From Thermomicrobiales bacterium (lineage in GTDB: Bacteria; Chloroflexota; Chloroflexia; Thermomicrobiales; CFX8): DNA of 64,000 nucleotides. The translations under genes and the position numbers were made by a program. This document shows, piece by piece, positions 42,228-52,200 of this stretch. Location: NCBI GenBank assembly GCA_037045155.1, contig JBAOIG010000005.1:372001-436000 (forward strand). Direction: 5' to 3'. Within the stretch, counting starts at the first letter, position 1. The number at the start of each line of letters is the position of its first letter. Below the pieces are notes generated by a model. The model had not been told where the DNA came from. It saw only the letters and a list, made by a program, of their open reading frames with translations, and ran no database searches.

Positions 42228-44153
42228 CTACGCCTCGCCGTCCTTCTTGAACAGGACAATGCCCAGCGGCGGCGCGGTGATGGAGATCGAATACGGCCGG
42301 CCGTGCCAGGGGACAAGCGTCGCCTCGATGCCGCCGAGGTTGCCCTGCCCGCCACCCCAGTACTCACGCGCATCGCTGTTGAGTATCTCGCGGTAGTAGC
42401 CCGGCTCAGAGACGCCGATCCGGTACGCATGGCGCGGTATCGGGGTGAGGTTGCAGACGACGATGATCGACTCTCGACGGTTGGAAGCATGGCGGACATA
42501 GGAGATGACGCTGTTCTCGCTGTCGTTCGCGTCCAGCCATTCGTGGCCGGCCGGGTCGAAGTCGAGCTCGTGGAGGGCCGGCTCGGAGCGATAGGCGCGG
42601 TTGAGCGCGGAGAGCCACCGCGAGACACCGACATGGGCCTCTGTGTCGAGCAGATGCCAGTCGAGGCTGCTCTCGTGGTCCCACTCGTCGCGCTGGGCAA
42701 TCTCGGCGCCCATGAAGAGCAGCTTCTTCGCCGGCTGAGTGAACATGTAGCCGTAGAGCGCGCGGAGATTGGCGAACTTCTGCCAGTCGTCGCCGGCCAT
42801 CTTCGATAGCAGGCTGCCCTTCATGTGGACGACCTCGTCATGCGAGAGCGGCAGGACGAAGCTTTCGCTGAAGGCGTAGAGCCCACGAAACGTCAGATAG
42901 TTCTGATGATACCGGCGATGGATCGGATCCTTCTCGAAATAGGCCAGGGTGTCATGCATCCAGCCCATGTCCCACTTCATGCCGAAGCCGAGCCCGCCGA
43001 CATAGGTCGGTCGCGAGACCATCGGCCAGGCGGTCGACTCCTCGGCGATCGTCTGGACGTCGGGGTATTCGCCATACACGACGGTATTGAGCTGGCGCAG
43101 GAAGTCGATCGCGTCGAGATTCTCCCGGCCGCCGAAGCGGTTGGGAATCCATTCTCCAGCCTTGCGGGAATAGTCAAGGTAGAGCATTGATGCGACAGCG
43201 TCCACACGCAGCCCATCGATATGATACTGGTCGAGCCAGTAGACCGCGCTGGAGAGCAGGAACGAGCGAACCTCTGGCCGGCCGTAGTTGAAGATCGCGG
43301 TGTGCCAGTCGGGGTGGTAGCCCTGGCGCGGGTCAGCGTGCTCGTAGAGATGGGTGCCATCAAATCTGTAGAGACCGATCTCGTCGGTCGGAAAGTGAGA
43401 CGGGACCCAGTCCAGGATGACGCCGATACCTCGCTGGTGGAGGTAATCGACGAAGTACTTGAAATCTTGCGGAGTGCCGAAGCGGCTGGTCGGCGCGAAA
43501 AACCCGGTCGTCTGATACCCCCAGGAACCCGAGAACGGGTGCTCCATAATCGGCAGCAGCTCGACGTGGGTGAAGCCAGTCGTCTCGATGTGGTCGGCCA
43601 GCTTCGCCGCGATCTCACGATAGGAGAGCGAGCGATTGCCGTCCTCGGGCACGCGCATCCAGGAACCGAGGTGCATCTCATAGATCGAGATCGGCGCGTC
43701 AGCCGCGTTGCGCCGGCCGCGCTCCGCCATCCATCCGGCGTCGCCCCACTCGTACTCCAGATCCCAGACGACCGAGCCGGTCTTCGGCGACGTCTCGGCG
43801 TGGATGGCGAACGGATCAGCCTTCTGCACGACCTGCCCATGGAGCCGCGACCAGATCTGATACTTGTAGATAGCGCCGTGCCCGACGTGCGGCACGAAGG
43901 CTTCCCAGATTCCGGAGACACCCTCACTGGTCAGGGGCGTCGCGTCGGGATTCCAATCATTGAACTCGCCGACGACGGCAACACGCTCGGCGTTCGGCGC
44001 CCAGACGGCGAAATAGGCACCATCAACGCCATCGACGGACGCGAGGTGCGAGCCGAGCTTCTCGTAGAGCCGGTGGTGCGTGCCTTCGTTGAACAGGAAG
44101 ACGTCGTCGCCAGTCAGCAGGGTAGATCGTTCCACGTCATCACCCTTCTTCAT
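42228..44153 (-). CDS. glgB: 1,4-alpha-glucan branching enzyme
   Basis: 641 residues, GH13 family 9. Adds alpha-1,6 branches to linear glucan. The N-terminal CBM48 domain has FAVWAPNAERVAVVGEFNDW; the barrel has Asp318 (DGLRVDAVASMLYLDYSR), Glu371 (QTIAEEST) and Asp439 (LPLSHDEVVH). GMKWDMGWMHDTL is also a GlgB signature. Length fits the shorter type with a single N-terminal domain. The Met at 44153 starts just before the family region LLTGDDVFLFNEGTHHRLYEKLG; a GTG six codons later, behind GAAGG, is also plausible, and the frame to 44246 is not conserved. First gene of the treY-treZ-glgB group on the minus strand. Confidence 0.94.
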   Translation of the reverse strand: MKKGDDVERSTLLTGDDVFLFNEGTHHRLYEKLGSHLASVDGVDGAYFAVWAPNAERVAVVGEFNDWNPDATPLTSEGVSGIWEAFVPHVGHGAIYKYQIWSRLHGQVVQKADPFAIHAETSPKTGSVVWDLEYEWGDAGWMAERGRRNAADAPISIYEMHLGSWMRVPEDGNRSLSYREIAAKLADHIETTGFTHVELLPIMEHPFSGSWGYQTTGFFAPTSRFGTPQDFKYFVDYLHQRGIGVILDWVPSHFPTDEIGLYRFDGTHLYEHADPRQGYHPDWHTAIFNYGRPEVRSFLLSSAVYWLDQYHIDGLRVDAVASMLYLDYSRKAGEWIPNRFGGRENLDAIDFLRQLNTVVYGEYPDVQTIAEESTAWPMVSRPTYVGGLGFGMKWDMGWMHDTLAYFEKDPIHRRYHQNYLTFRGLYAFSESFVLPLSHDEVVHMKGSLLSKMAGDDWQKFANLRALYGYMFTQPAKKLLFMGAEIAQRDEWDHESSLDWHLLDTEAHVGVSRWLSALNRAYRSEPALHELDFDPAGHEWLDANDSENSVISYVRHASNRRESIIVVCNLTPIPRHAYRIGVSEPGYYREILNSDAREYWGGGQGNLGGIEATLVPWHGRPYSISITAPPLGIVLFKKDGEA

Positions 44154-44340
44154 CACTCTGGCGCGAACTGTTCTGGTCGTCCTCTTTGCCACTGTGCCAC
44201 GCTCCGGTCCTGCTGATGGACTGCCGTCCCAACGGTAGCGACGCAAGATAGTTGCCAGTCAGCCAGTCGATCCAACGCCGCAGCGCGACGTTCCATACTG
44301 ACGAATCGTAGCGCGATTGACGCTCACGCGATACATTGAT

Positions 44341-44357
44341 CATCTATAGTATAGATG
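44341..44357. promoter_or_regulatory. 8-1-8 AT-rich palindrome upstream of the MFS gene: candidate operator
   Basis: CATCTATAGTATAGATG is a perfect palindrome around a central G, and far more AT-rich than the surroundings. It lies 43 bases before the MFS start and about 190 bases before glgB on the other strand. It includes -10-like hexamers (TATAGT on +, TATACT on -), so a bound regulator would block a promoter here. No regulator gene is adjacent. Confidence 0.5.
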
Positions 44358-44400
44358 CTGGATTGTCGATGGGTTCTTCGAGATCAACGAGGCGAGGCGC

Positions 44401-45726
44401 ATGCGAACCACAAACCGGGATGCCAGAAACGACGATTCCGCCCGGGCTTCCCGTCGTCGGTGGTCGGCAAGCGCGGCGCTGCACCAGACGTTCCACGCGC
44501 TTCGCAATCGAAACTATCGCCTGTTCTGGATGGGTCAGGTGGTGTCGACCATCGGCACCTGGATGCAGCGGATCGCATTGGCGTGGCTGGTGCTGGACCT
44601 CACCAACTCCCCATTAGCGCTTGGCCTGGTGTCGATGTTTCAAACGCTACCGGTGCTGTTTCTGTCGCTGTTCGGTGGCGTCATCGCGGATCGATTCTCG
44701 AAGCGCAATTTGCTGCTGGTCACGCAGGCAGTCAAGCTGGTGCCATCGGCCGTGTTGGCCGTTCTCGTGATTATCGGTGCGACGAATCTCACCGCGATCT
44801 ATGTGCTTGCCACGCTACTCGGGATAACGAACGCAATCGACAGCCCGGCCCGGCAGGCGTTCGTCAAGGAGCTGGCCGGCCCGGAGGATCTGCCGAATGC
44901 TATCGCGCTCAACTCGATTGTGTTCAACTCGGCGCGTCTGATCGGGCCGGCCCTCGGCGGCATCACGATCGCATGGATCGGTGTTGCTGGGTGCTTCACG
45001 ATCGACGCGGTCAGCTTCCTCGCCGTCTTGCTCGGACTTGCGCTGATGCGCGAGGACGAGCTGTATGAGGTGCCGAACGCGCCAAAGGGACGGATGATCA
45101 GCCAGATCTCCGATGGGGTTCGCTATGCCCTGCGAACGCCCGACATCATGGTCGTGCTGATTCTGATGGCGGTAGTCGGCACGTTTGGCTACAACTTCAC
45201 TGTTCTGCTGCCCCTGATCGCCAAGTATGTGCTGAATGCTGGGCCAATGGGCTTTGGCATGCTCACGTCGGCAATGGCAATCGGCTCACTCATCGCGGCG
45301 ATCGGCATCGCCTACTCCGGGCGCGTATCACAACGCACGCTGTTGATCGGGGCAACCGGCTTTCCCGTCTTGCTCACGGCGCTCGCGATCTCGACGATGT
45401 GGGCGACAACAATCGCAGTTCTGATTGCGCTCGGCCTGTTCAGCATTACGTTCAGCGCCACTGCCAACAGCCGACTTCAGATGCTCAGCCTTCCGGAATA
45501 TCGTGGCCGGGTGATGAGCTTTTACACGCTGCTGTTCATGGGCTCGACGCCGATTGGCAGCCTGGTGATCGGCACACTTGCCGAGCGTCAGGGAGTGCGC
45601 ATGGCGATCTTCGAGCTGGCGATGATCTGCGCCGTCGGGGTCGCGGCCGGCTATCTCTACATCCGCACCCGAGTCGCCAGCCCAATCGACGTCACTGTCG
45701 CGCCGCAGAAACAGCACGCGCCCTGA
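44401..45726 (+). CDS. MFS transporter, EntS/MFS_3 type
   Basis: 441 residues, 12 predicted membrane segments. FHALRNRNYRLFWMGQVVSTIGTWMQRIALAWLVLDLT is the classic start of the EntS-like group, followed by GGVIADRFSKRN (loop 2-3 motif) and DSPARQAFVKELAG. Related proteins export siderophores, macrolides or other drugs; which applies here is unknown. About 40 residues of basic cytoplasmic N-terminus precede the first helix. GAGGCGAGGCGC lies just before the ATG. Confidence 0.9.
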   Translation: MRTTNRDARNDDSARASRRRWSASAALHQTFHALRNRNYRLFWMGQVVSTIGTWMQRIALAWLVLDLTNSPLALGLVSMFQTLPVLFLSLFGGVIADRFSKRNLLLVTQAVKLVPSAVLAVLVIIGATNLTAIYVLATLLGITNAIDSPARQAFVKELAGPEDLPNAIALNSIVFNSARLIGPALGGITIAWIGVAGCFTIDAVSFLAVLLGLALMREDELYEVPNAPKGRMISQISDGVRYALRTPDIMVVLILMAVVGTFGYNFTVLLPLIAKYVLNAGPMGFGMLTSAMAIGSLIAAIGIAYSGRVSQRTLLIGATGFPVLLTALAISTMWATTIAVLIALGLFSITFSATANSRLQMLSLPEYRGRVMSFYTLLFMGSTPIGSLVIGTLAERQGVRMAIFELAMICAVGVAAGYLYIRTRVASPIDVTVAPQKQHAP

Positions 45727-45882
45727 GCCAGCGGCCGGCAGGGTGGGACTGGGCAACCTGGCGACATCAATTTGGCGGCAACCTGGCGCGAAACGACGGC
45801 GTCCCTGCTAGGATGCGTCCTCAGATACCGATGTTCGACCTGCTCGGGGGCGTGACTCGCGGGCAGCAGGGGAGGTAGCGTC

Positions 45883-47313
45883 ATGCCGGTAGAAGAGACC
45901 GTTGTCGACTATCTGAACGAGAACTACAAGCGGTTCTCGGGTCTCGCGCGAGCCATCTGGGAACATCCAGAGGTCGGGCTGGAGGAGACATTCGCCTCGA
46001 AGACCATTGCCGATGAGTTGGAGCAGGCCGGCTTCTCGGTCGAGCACGGCGTCGGCCAGATGGAAACCGCCTTCGTCGCCAGCTGGGGCGAGGGGACTCC
46101 GATCATCGGCATTCTGGGAGAGTACGACGCGCTGCCGAGCCTCTCGCAGGATGCAACCCCGGAGCGGCACGAGCTTGTGTCGGGGGGACCGGGCCATGGC
46201 TGCGGTCACAATCTGTACGGTGTCGGCGCGCTCGGCGCGGCGTTAGCCATGCAGCTGGCCATGAAGGAGCAGGGCATCACCGGCACGGTTCGCTACTACG
46301 GCTGCCCGGCCGAGGAGACGCTCACCGGCAAGACGTACATGGCGCGCGCCGGCGTCTTCGACGATCTGGATGCCTCGGTCACCTGGCACCCTGGCTACGC
46401 GAATACCGCCACCACCAATGGCTCCAGCCTGGCCATGTATTCGTTCAAGGTGCACTACCACGGCATTGCGTCTCATGGCGCCGCCGCCCCACACATGGGT
46501 CGCAGCGCGTTGGACGGGGCGATGCTGATGGATATCGGCGTGAACTACCTGCGCGAGCACATCATCCAGGATGCCCGAATCCATAGCGTCATCAAGGACG
46601 GCGGCGAAGCGCCGAACGTGGTTCCGCCGACGGCAACCATCTGGTACTTCGTCCGCGCTCCCAAGCGCGAGGAGGTCGAGTCGATCTATCAGCGGATGCT
46701 CGACTGCGCCAAGGGCGCGGCGCTGATGACCGGGACGACCTACGACGTCGAGTTTCTGACCGGCTGCTCCGATATGCTGCCGAATCCCACGATCAGCAAC
46801 ATCATGCTGGACAAGATGGAGGCGCTCGGCGGTATCGAATTCAGCCACGATGACATGGATTTCGCTCGCAGGCTGCAATCGACGATCGACCCTGAGATCG
46901 TCGAAATGGGCCGCCGGCAGACACTGGCGGGCGCAAGAGAGGGGACAACTGCCGCAGATATCGGCGACGTGCTGTGTGAGAACGTCATCCGACCGACGAA
47001 TGAGTTCCGCACGATGCACGGATCGACCGAGGTTGGCGATGTCAGCCAGATCACACCGACCAGCATGCTGACGACGTGCTGCCATCCGCTCGGCTCGCCG
47101 GGCCACAGCTGGCAGATCACGGCATCGTCTGGCGCAGAGATCGGCTTCAAGGGGATGGACTACGCCGCCAAGGCGATGGCGCTCACCGGTCTGGAGCTGA
47201 TGGTCAACAAGGACGCGCTCGACGCCGCCAAGCAGGATTTCCTGCGCGACACCGGAGGCCGCAAGTACGTGACTCCGCTGCCGGAGGGAGCAACCCCCAA
47301 GCGGGGCGGCTGA
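45883..47313 (+). CDS. M20-family amidohydrolase, AbgB-like (p-aminobenzoyl-glutamate hydrolase subunit B type)
   Basis: 476 residues. The family motifs are LGEYDALPSLSQ, GPGHGCGHNLYGVG (metal Cys and His), CPAEETLTGKTYMARAGVFDD (Glu pair) and HGIASHGAAAPHMGRSALD. These match E. coli AbgB, which with AbgA cleaves p-aminobenzoyl-glutamate, a folate breakdown product. No AbgA or AbgT gene is here, and many AbgB homologues act as single amidohydrolases on other amides, so the substrate is not assigned. It is preceded by an MFS gene and followed by a hairpin at 47345. Confidence 0.85.
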   Translation: MPVEETVVDYLNENYKRFSGLARAIWEHPEVGLEETFASKTIADELEQAGFSVEHGVGQMETAFVASWGEGTPIIGILGEYDALPSLSQDATPERHELVSGGPGHGCGHNLYGVGALGAALAMQLAMKEQGITGTVRYYGCPAEETLTGKTYMARAGVFDDLDASVTWHPGYANTATTNGSSLAMYSFKVHYHGIASHGAAAPHMGRSALDGAMLMDIGVNYLREHIIQDARIHSVIKDGGEAPNVVPPTATIWYFVRAPKREEVESIYQRMLDCAKGAALMTGTTYDVEFLTGCSDMLPNPTISNIMLDKMEALGGIEFSHDDMDFARRLQSTIDPEIVEMGRRQTLAGAREGTTAADIGDVLCENVIRPTNEFRTMHGSTEVGDVSQITPTSMLTTCCHPLGSPGHSWQITASSGAEIGFKGMDYAAKAMALTGLELMVNKDALDAAKQDFLRDTGGRKYVTPLPEGATPKRGG

Positions 47314-47344
47314 CGATCGCCGACCACCTCTGCTGATAGGATAG

Positions 47345-47375
47345 CGCCCCTCTCCGCAATGATGGGAGAGGGGCG
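47345..47375. terminator. Hairpin between convergent genes, probable bidirectional terminator
   Basis: An 11-base perfect stem (CGCCCCTCTCC at 47345-47355 with GGAGAGGGGCG at 47365-47375) and a 9-base loop lie between the convergent AbgB-like and serine hydrolase genes. Neither side has a good T tract, so efficiency is uncertain. Confidence 0.5.
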
Positions 47376-47388
47376 TCCCTGTCTGGGC

Positions 47389-48843
47389 CTAGACGACGTT
47401 GGCGCCGGCGCGGTAGACCGCGATTGGCCAGGCCTGCTGGCCGCCGCTGAAGACGCTCACGATGTTGCCATCAGCGTCGCGTTCGTATCGGTACAGTTCA
47501 CCGACCGATCCGTACGGTGAACCATTCATGATGCGCAGCGTGTTATCGTCGATAACAGCCAACTCCACAGCCTGCATGTGCGGCGCTGGGGCGATCGGGC
47601 TCCCCGCATAGAGCTTGCCGCCCAGGACATAGATATCAGTCACTCCCCAGAGTGCCGCGAACCGGCCCGTGAAGCGGCTCAGGTCGATCTTCGTGTCGGG
47701 CGCAGCCGGTGGCGCGATCGCAGCGCTGTTGACGAGCCCGGAGCTGAGCGGCAGCTTCGACGCAACGACGCGCGCCGAATCGAGCACCCTCAGGATGCCG
47801 GCAGCCAGCTCTTCCGCCGGGCCATCGACCGCGTTGGTCAGTACGGAGATCGCAAGACCTTCGTTCGGATCCCACATCGTGCGGGTGATATGACCCGGAT
47901 AGCCGCCGGAATGCCCGACCATCCGGTGCCCATCGTAGTAGCGCACGATGGTGCCGTAGCCGTAGCCATCCTGCGGGGCTTCGGGCGCGAGCCCTGTCCA
48001 GACCGGCCGCTGCATCTCGTTCTTCGACCGATCGCTCAGCAAGCGACCATCGCCAAAGAAGTGGGCAGAGGCGAACTGAACCATGTCCTCCGCGGTGGAA
48101 TAGAACCCCGTCGCTGCCGCCATCGCATGGGTGTCGACGTGCGGGATAACCTGGCGTTCGGTCCAGCTGGCAAGCCCGCTATGACCGCCGGCGTATTCAG
48201 ACAGGCGATCCGGGTCCAGCTCCGGCCCGGTGTTTTGGAGGCCGAGCTTCTCGACGATCGCGGTCTTCGTGTATTCGTTGTAGGAGCTGCCGCCGGCCGC
48301 GCCGACGATCATCCCAAGCAGCGAATATCCGATATTGGTGTACTTGAACGTCGCCTGAGGTTGGCGAATGGCGCCCTCTCGAATGGCGATCTCCAGCAGC
48401 TCCTCGTCACCCGGGAACGGGCGATCGTGGGCCCAGTAATTCGCATCGACACCATCGCGAATGACACCGGCGGAATGGGACGCGAGCTCGCGCACCGTCA
48501 CATCGGCAAGCGGCGATCCGGCCTTTGCCAGGGCGGGGATCCACGATCCAGCCGTGTCGTCGAGCCGCAGCTTGCCGGCCTCGACTAGCTGCATGACAGC
48601 GGTCGAGGTGAATGTCTTGGAATGGGACGCGATACGGAACAGATGCGACGTCGTCAGCGCCTCGCCAGTGTCGAGGTTCGAGACGCCATATGCCTTGCTG
48701 AACTGCAGCTTGCCATCGAACCAGACCGCCACCTGCGCTCCGGTAGCGCGAAGCTTCCAGACGCGATAGTCGAGCCAGGAATCGACATACGCGAGCGCTT
48801 CGCTCATCTGATCGACCGACGAGTTCGGGGTACTTGCCACCAC
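47389..48843 (-). CDS. Serine hydrolase, class C beta-lactamase / DD-peptidase-like fold
   Basis: 484 residues. The catalytic motifs are SHSK (Ser73-Lys76), YTN (Tyr168-Asn170) and HSG in VGHSGGYPGH at about 317. This set is found in AmpC, DD-carboxypeptidases, esterases (EstB) and peptidases such as the LACTB group. No signal peptide is visible, so an intracellular esterase or peptidase is more likely than a beta-lactamase. The last 110 residues form a separate small beta domain (DUF3471-like position). The upstream alternatives are few; a Met 12 codons in is also possible. Confidence 0.85.
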   Translation of the reverse strand: MVASTPNSSVDQMSEALAYVDSWLDYRVWKLRATGAQVAVWFDGKLQFSKAYGVSNLDTGEALTTSHLFRIASHSKTFTSTAVMQLVEAGKLRLDDTAGSWIPALAKAGSPLADVTVRELASHSAGVIRDGVDANYWAHDRPFPGDEELLEIAIREGAIRQPQATFKYTNIGYSLLGMIVGAAGGSSYNEYTKTAIVEKLGLQNTGPELDPDRLSEYAGGHSGLASWTERQVIPHVDTHAMAAATGFYSTAEDMVQFASAHFFGDGRLLSDRSKNEMQRPVWTGLAPEAPQDGYGYGTIVRYYDGHRMVGHSGGYPGHITRTMWDPNEGLAISVLTNAVDGPAEELAAGILRVLDSARVVASKLPLSSGLVNSAAIAPPAAPDTKIDLSRFTGRFAALWGVTDIYVLGGKLYAGSPIAPAPHMQAVELAVIDDNTLRIMNGSPYGSVGELYRYERDADGNIVSVFSGGQQAWPIAVYRAGANVV

Positions 48844-49034
48844 TACACTCCATCACGTCCGGTTTGGCCCGGACTCTTCGTGAGACAACACTGAGATGTC
48901 CGGCGCAGATCGAGCTGGGTGGTACCGCCCGCGCGATCCAGGCCGGAGCCTCAGTGGCCCAGTCTACGGCATCCCGCGCGAACGCGGTCAATGCGACGCG
49001 TCCCGAGTCGGACATTCGCGGAGGACGATCGCGC

Positions 49035-49202
49035 CTAAACGTTCGGGTTGCGGATCAGCTGCTCTGCCTCACTCAGATCGTGTCCGAGCGACTTCCCACG
49101 CTCGCGGGAGACGCCGAGCAGCGCTCGAAGCACGATCGCACCGACGAGAGATGTGATCGCAACGATGGCGAGCCCGGCGAGCAGCCAGAGTATTGCAACC
49201 AC
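49035..49202 (-). CDS. Small single-pass membrane protein, 55 residues
   Basis: Read directly from the minus strand: GTG start at 49202, stop TAG at 49035-49037. The protein has one hydrophobic helix (VAILWLLAGLAIVAITSLV, then GAIVLRALLG) and a charged tail with RERGKSLGHDLSEAEQLI. GGAGGGG lies 7 bases before the GTG. It follows treS-maltokinase by 22 bases on the same strand and would be co-transcribed with glgE and treS. No family is recognised. The consistent helix, tail and ribosome site support it being translated. Confidence 0.5.
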   Translation of the reverse strand: MVAILWLLAGLAIVAITSLVGAIVLRALLGVSRERGKSLGHDLSEAEQLIRNPNV

Positions 49203-49224
49203 GTCTCATCCCCTCCGCCCTGCC

Positions 49225-52200
49225 TCAGGCTCGCGTTTCCACCATCGCGGGCGCCAACTGGCCGAGCAAGCCCGAGAGCGGAATGCGGACCCAGCCAGGG
49301 CGATTATTGAGCTCGTAGCCCAGCTCGTAGACAGCCTTGTCCAACAGGAAGATGTCCAGCAAGAGCGCGAGATCCGAGGAGTCGCGCGGCAGGAATGGCG
49401 CGTCACCAGCGGCCTCCAGATAGCCAGCCATGAAGGCGGCGGCAACCCAGCGATACCAGAATCGCGACCAGGCAACGCCGATCGGATCGTCCCGAGCGAT
49501 CAAGCCGCTCTCCTGAAGGGTGAACAGTGCCGACCATGCAGCGTAGTCGAACGAGCGCAGCATGCCAGCTACGTCGCGGAGTGGAGAGCGCTTCATCCGT
49601 CGCTCGGTCAGCGGGCGCGCAGGCTCTCCTTCGAAGTCGATAATCGTAAAGTCCTTGCCGGTAAAGAGCACCTGTCCGAGGTGGTAGTCGCCGTGGATAC
49701 GGATGCGCTGCGCCGTGACTCGCTGGTCGATGACGCCGCGACACCGCGAAAGCAGGGCGGGCTGAAGCTCGATCAGCCGGCCGATGTCGTCCGTCAGATC
49801 CGCCGGCAGGCTATTTCGCTGTCTACGCATGGTCTGAAAGACGAGATTGACCGAGCTGCGTATTGACTGATAGAGCGATCGCTGCCCCATGACGCTGAAG
49901 GCCTCGGATGCGAACGCTGGCTCGTCGCCGAGCGAAGCAAGCGCCAGATGCATCTCGGCAGTCCGCTGGCCCAGCAGGTGCGCATCGGCCAGATAGCTGC
50001 CGATCAGCTCGGGCGCCTGCCCGGGCGTATCAGCGACGGCATCGACAAGGATCTGACTGGTCGTCGGCGGCGGCGCGTCAATCTCCGGCCCGTCGGCCAG
50101 CATCCGCTCGTAGAAGTCGCCCACGACGTCGAGCGTGTGTGTCCAGGCATCTCCTTCGTTCTGAACGTATCCCTGGAGGATGCCGAGAGTCATTGGCTCG
50201 CTACCCGGAAGCCGATACTCAAGCGCCCCGGCGACCGGCGCAGTGTGCGCAAAGGTGGTGCGTTCGGTCAACGCGCGTCCGACTTCGAGGTCGGGGTTGA
50301 CGCCCGGGGCGAGACGCCGGATGAGCTTGAGAATGAGACGGTCGCCGAATGTCACCGAACTGTTACTCTGCTCGCCGCGGATGTTGGTGGCCTCCGGCAG
50401 CTCGTCGGTATGGTCATAGATCGAGCGAAATGCTCGCGTCGTCACCGTCGTCAGGATCCCGCGGTCGCCACGGATCCTGCCTTTGCGGGCGATCAGGCGA
50501 GCCAATGCCTGGCCGAAGCCCGGGTCCCAGATCGCGTCGTAGATAACGCCATCGCCGTCACCGGTCACAAGCCGGGCGAGGACGGCATGTGGCTGGTAGT
50601 TGATCAGATTCTCGGCGCGCTCGCCGGTGGCGAACGAGATGGGCAGGGCGTAGATGTCCGGCTCACCGTCGGCATAGTCCACTCGCAACATCGCGAGCTG
50701 TGCGGCCGAGTCATCGTAGGGGACGGTCAGCCGGTCCGCGATCGTCACTGTGCGAACGCCACGGGCCTTGCCAGCAAACCAGCGGCGTGTCTGGAGATAT
50801 TCCGGCAACAGACTGGTGAGCCGGTCCTGGTATCGGCCGGAGAAGATGTTCGGCCAACCACCGCTGACCGTGAGCGTCGGAACGGCGGCGATATCGCTGC
50901 CCCCGGCAAGCCGCTCGCCACTGACGCGCTGCGGCTCGAGTGAGAACCAGTAGAACGAATGAGGCCCGAGGGTAACGAAATATGGCAGGTCGCCGATCTG
51001 CGGGAACTCGTTGCGCCCGAACATTTCGACCGGCGCCATGCCTCGGTATTCCGACAAATCCAGCTCGACCGCCTGCACGAAGCGCGACAGGTTCGCGACG
51101 ACAAGGATCGACTCCGTCCCATGCTTCCGGACAAAGCAGAGAACCTTGCGGTTTTCCGGATGCAGGAACTCAATGGCGCCACGCCCGAAGGCCTGGTAAC
51201 GCTTTCGCAGCGCGATGAGGCGTTTCATCCACCAGAGCAGAGACTGCGGGTTGGCTTGCTGCGTCTCAACGTTGACGGTTGAGTAGTGGTACTCGGGGTC
51301 GGTGATAACCGGCAAGAACAGTCGCTGCGAGTTGGCGTCCGAGAAGCCGGCGTTGCGGTCACCCGTCCACTGCATGGGTGTGCGGACGCCGTTACGGTCT
51401 CCGAGGAAGATGTTGTCGCCCATGCCGATCTCATCGCCGTAGTAGATCGTGGGGGTTCCGGGGAGCGAGAAGAGCAGCCCGTTCAACAGCTCGATCCGGC
51501 GACGATTGTTGTTGACCAGCGGAGCAAGGCGACGGCGAATACCGAGATTGATTCGTGCCTGAGGGTCCTGGGCATAGGCACGATACATGTAGTCGCGTTC
51601 CTCGTCGGTGACCATCTCGAGGGTCAGCTCATCGTGGTTGCGCAGAAACATCGCCCACTGGCACGTCGCGGGGATCGGCGGAGTCTGATCGAGGATGTCG
51701 ATAATCGGATAGCGATCCTCCATGCGCAGCGCCATGTAGAGCCGGGGCATTACGGGGAAGTTGAACGCCATGTGGCACTCGTCGCCATCCCCGAAGTACT
51801 CGACTGTATCCTCTGGCCACTGGTTGGCCTCCGCCAACAGCATCCGGTCGCGGTAGTTCATGTCGACAAACGCGCGCACCTTCTTGAGGAACTGGTGCGT
51901 TTCGGGCAGATTCTCGCAATCCGTCCCCTCGCGTTCGTAAAGGTAGGGGATGGCGTCGAGGCGGACGCCATCTACCCCGGCATCCAGCCAGAAGCTCATG
52001 GCCTTGAACAGCGCGTCGTGGACCCTGGGGTTATCGAAGTTGAGGTCGGGCTGGCTTGAATAGAAGCGGTGCCAGTAATAGGCGCCGGCGACACGATCCC
52101 AGGTCCAGTTGGAAACCTCGAAGTCCTTGAAGATGATTCGGGCGTCCGCATATTCGCTGCCGGTGTCGCTCCAGACGTAGAAGTCGCGCGCGGGCGTGCC

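Noticed and set aside
45750..45790. Short direct repeat CAACCTGGCG before the AbgB-like gene
   Set aside because: Only two 10-12 base copies, no symmetric structure and no third copy; chance is likely.
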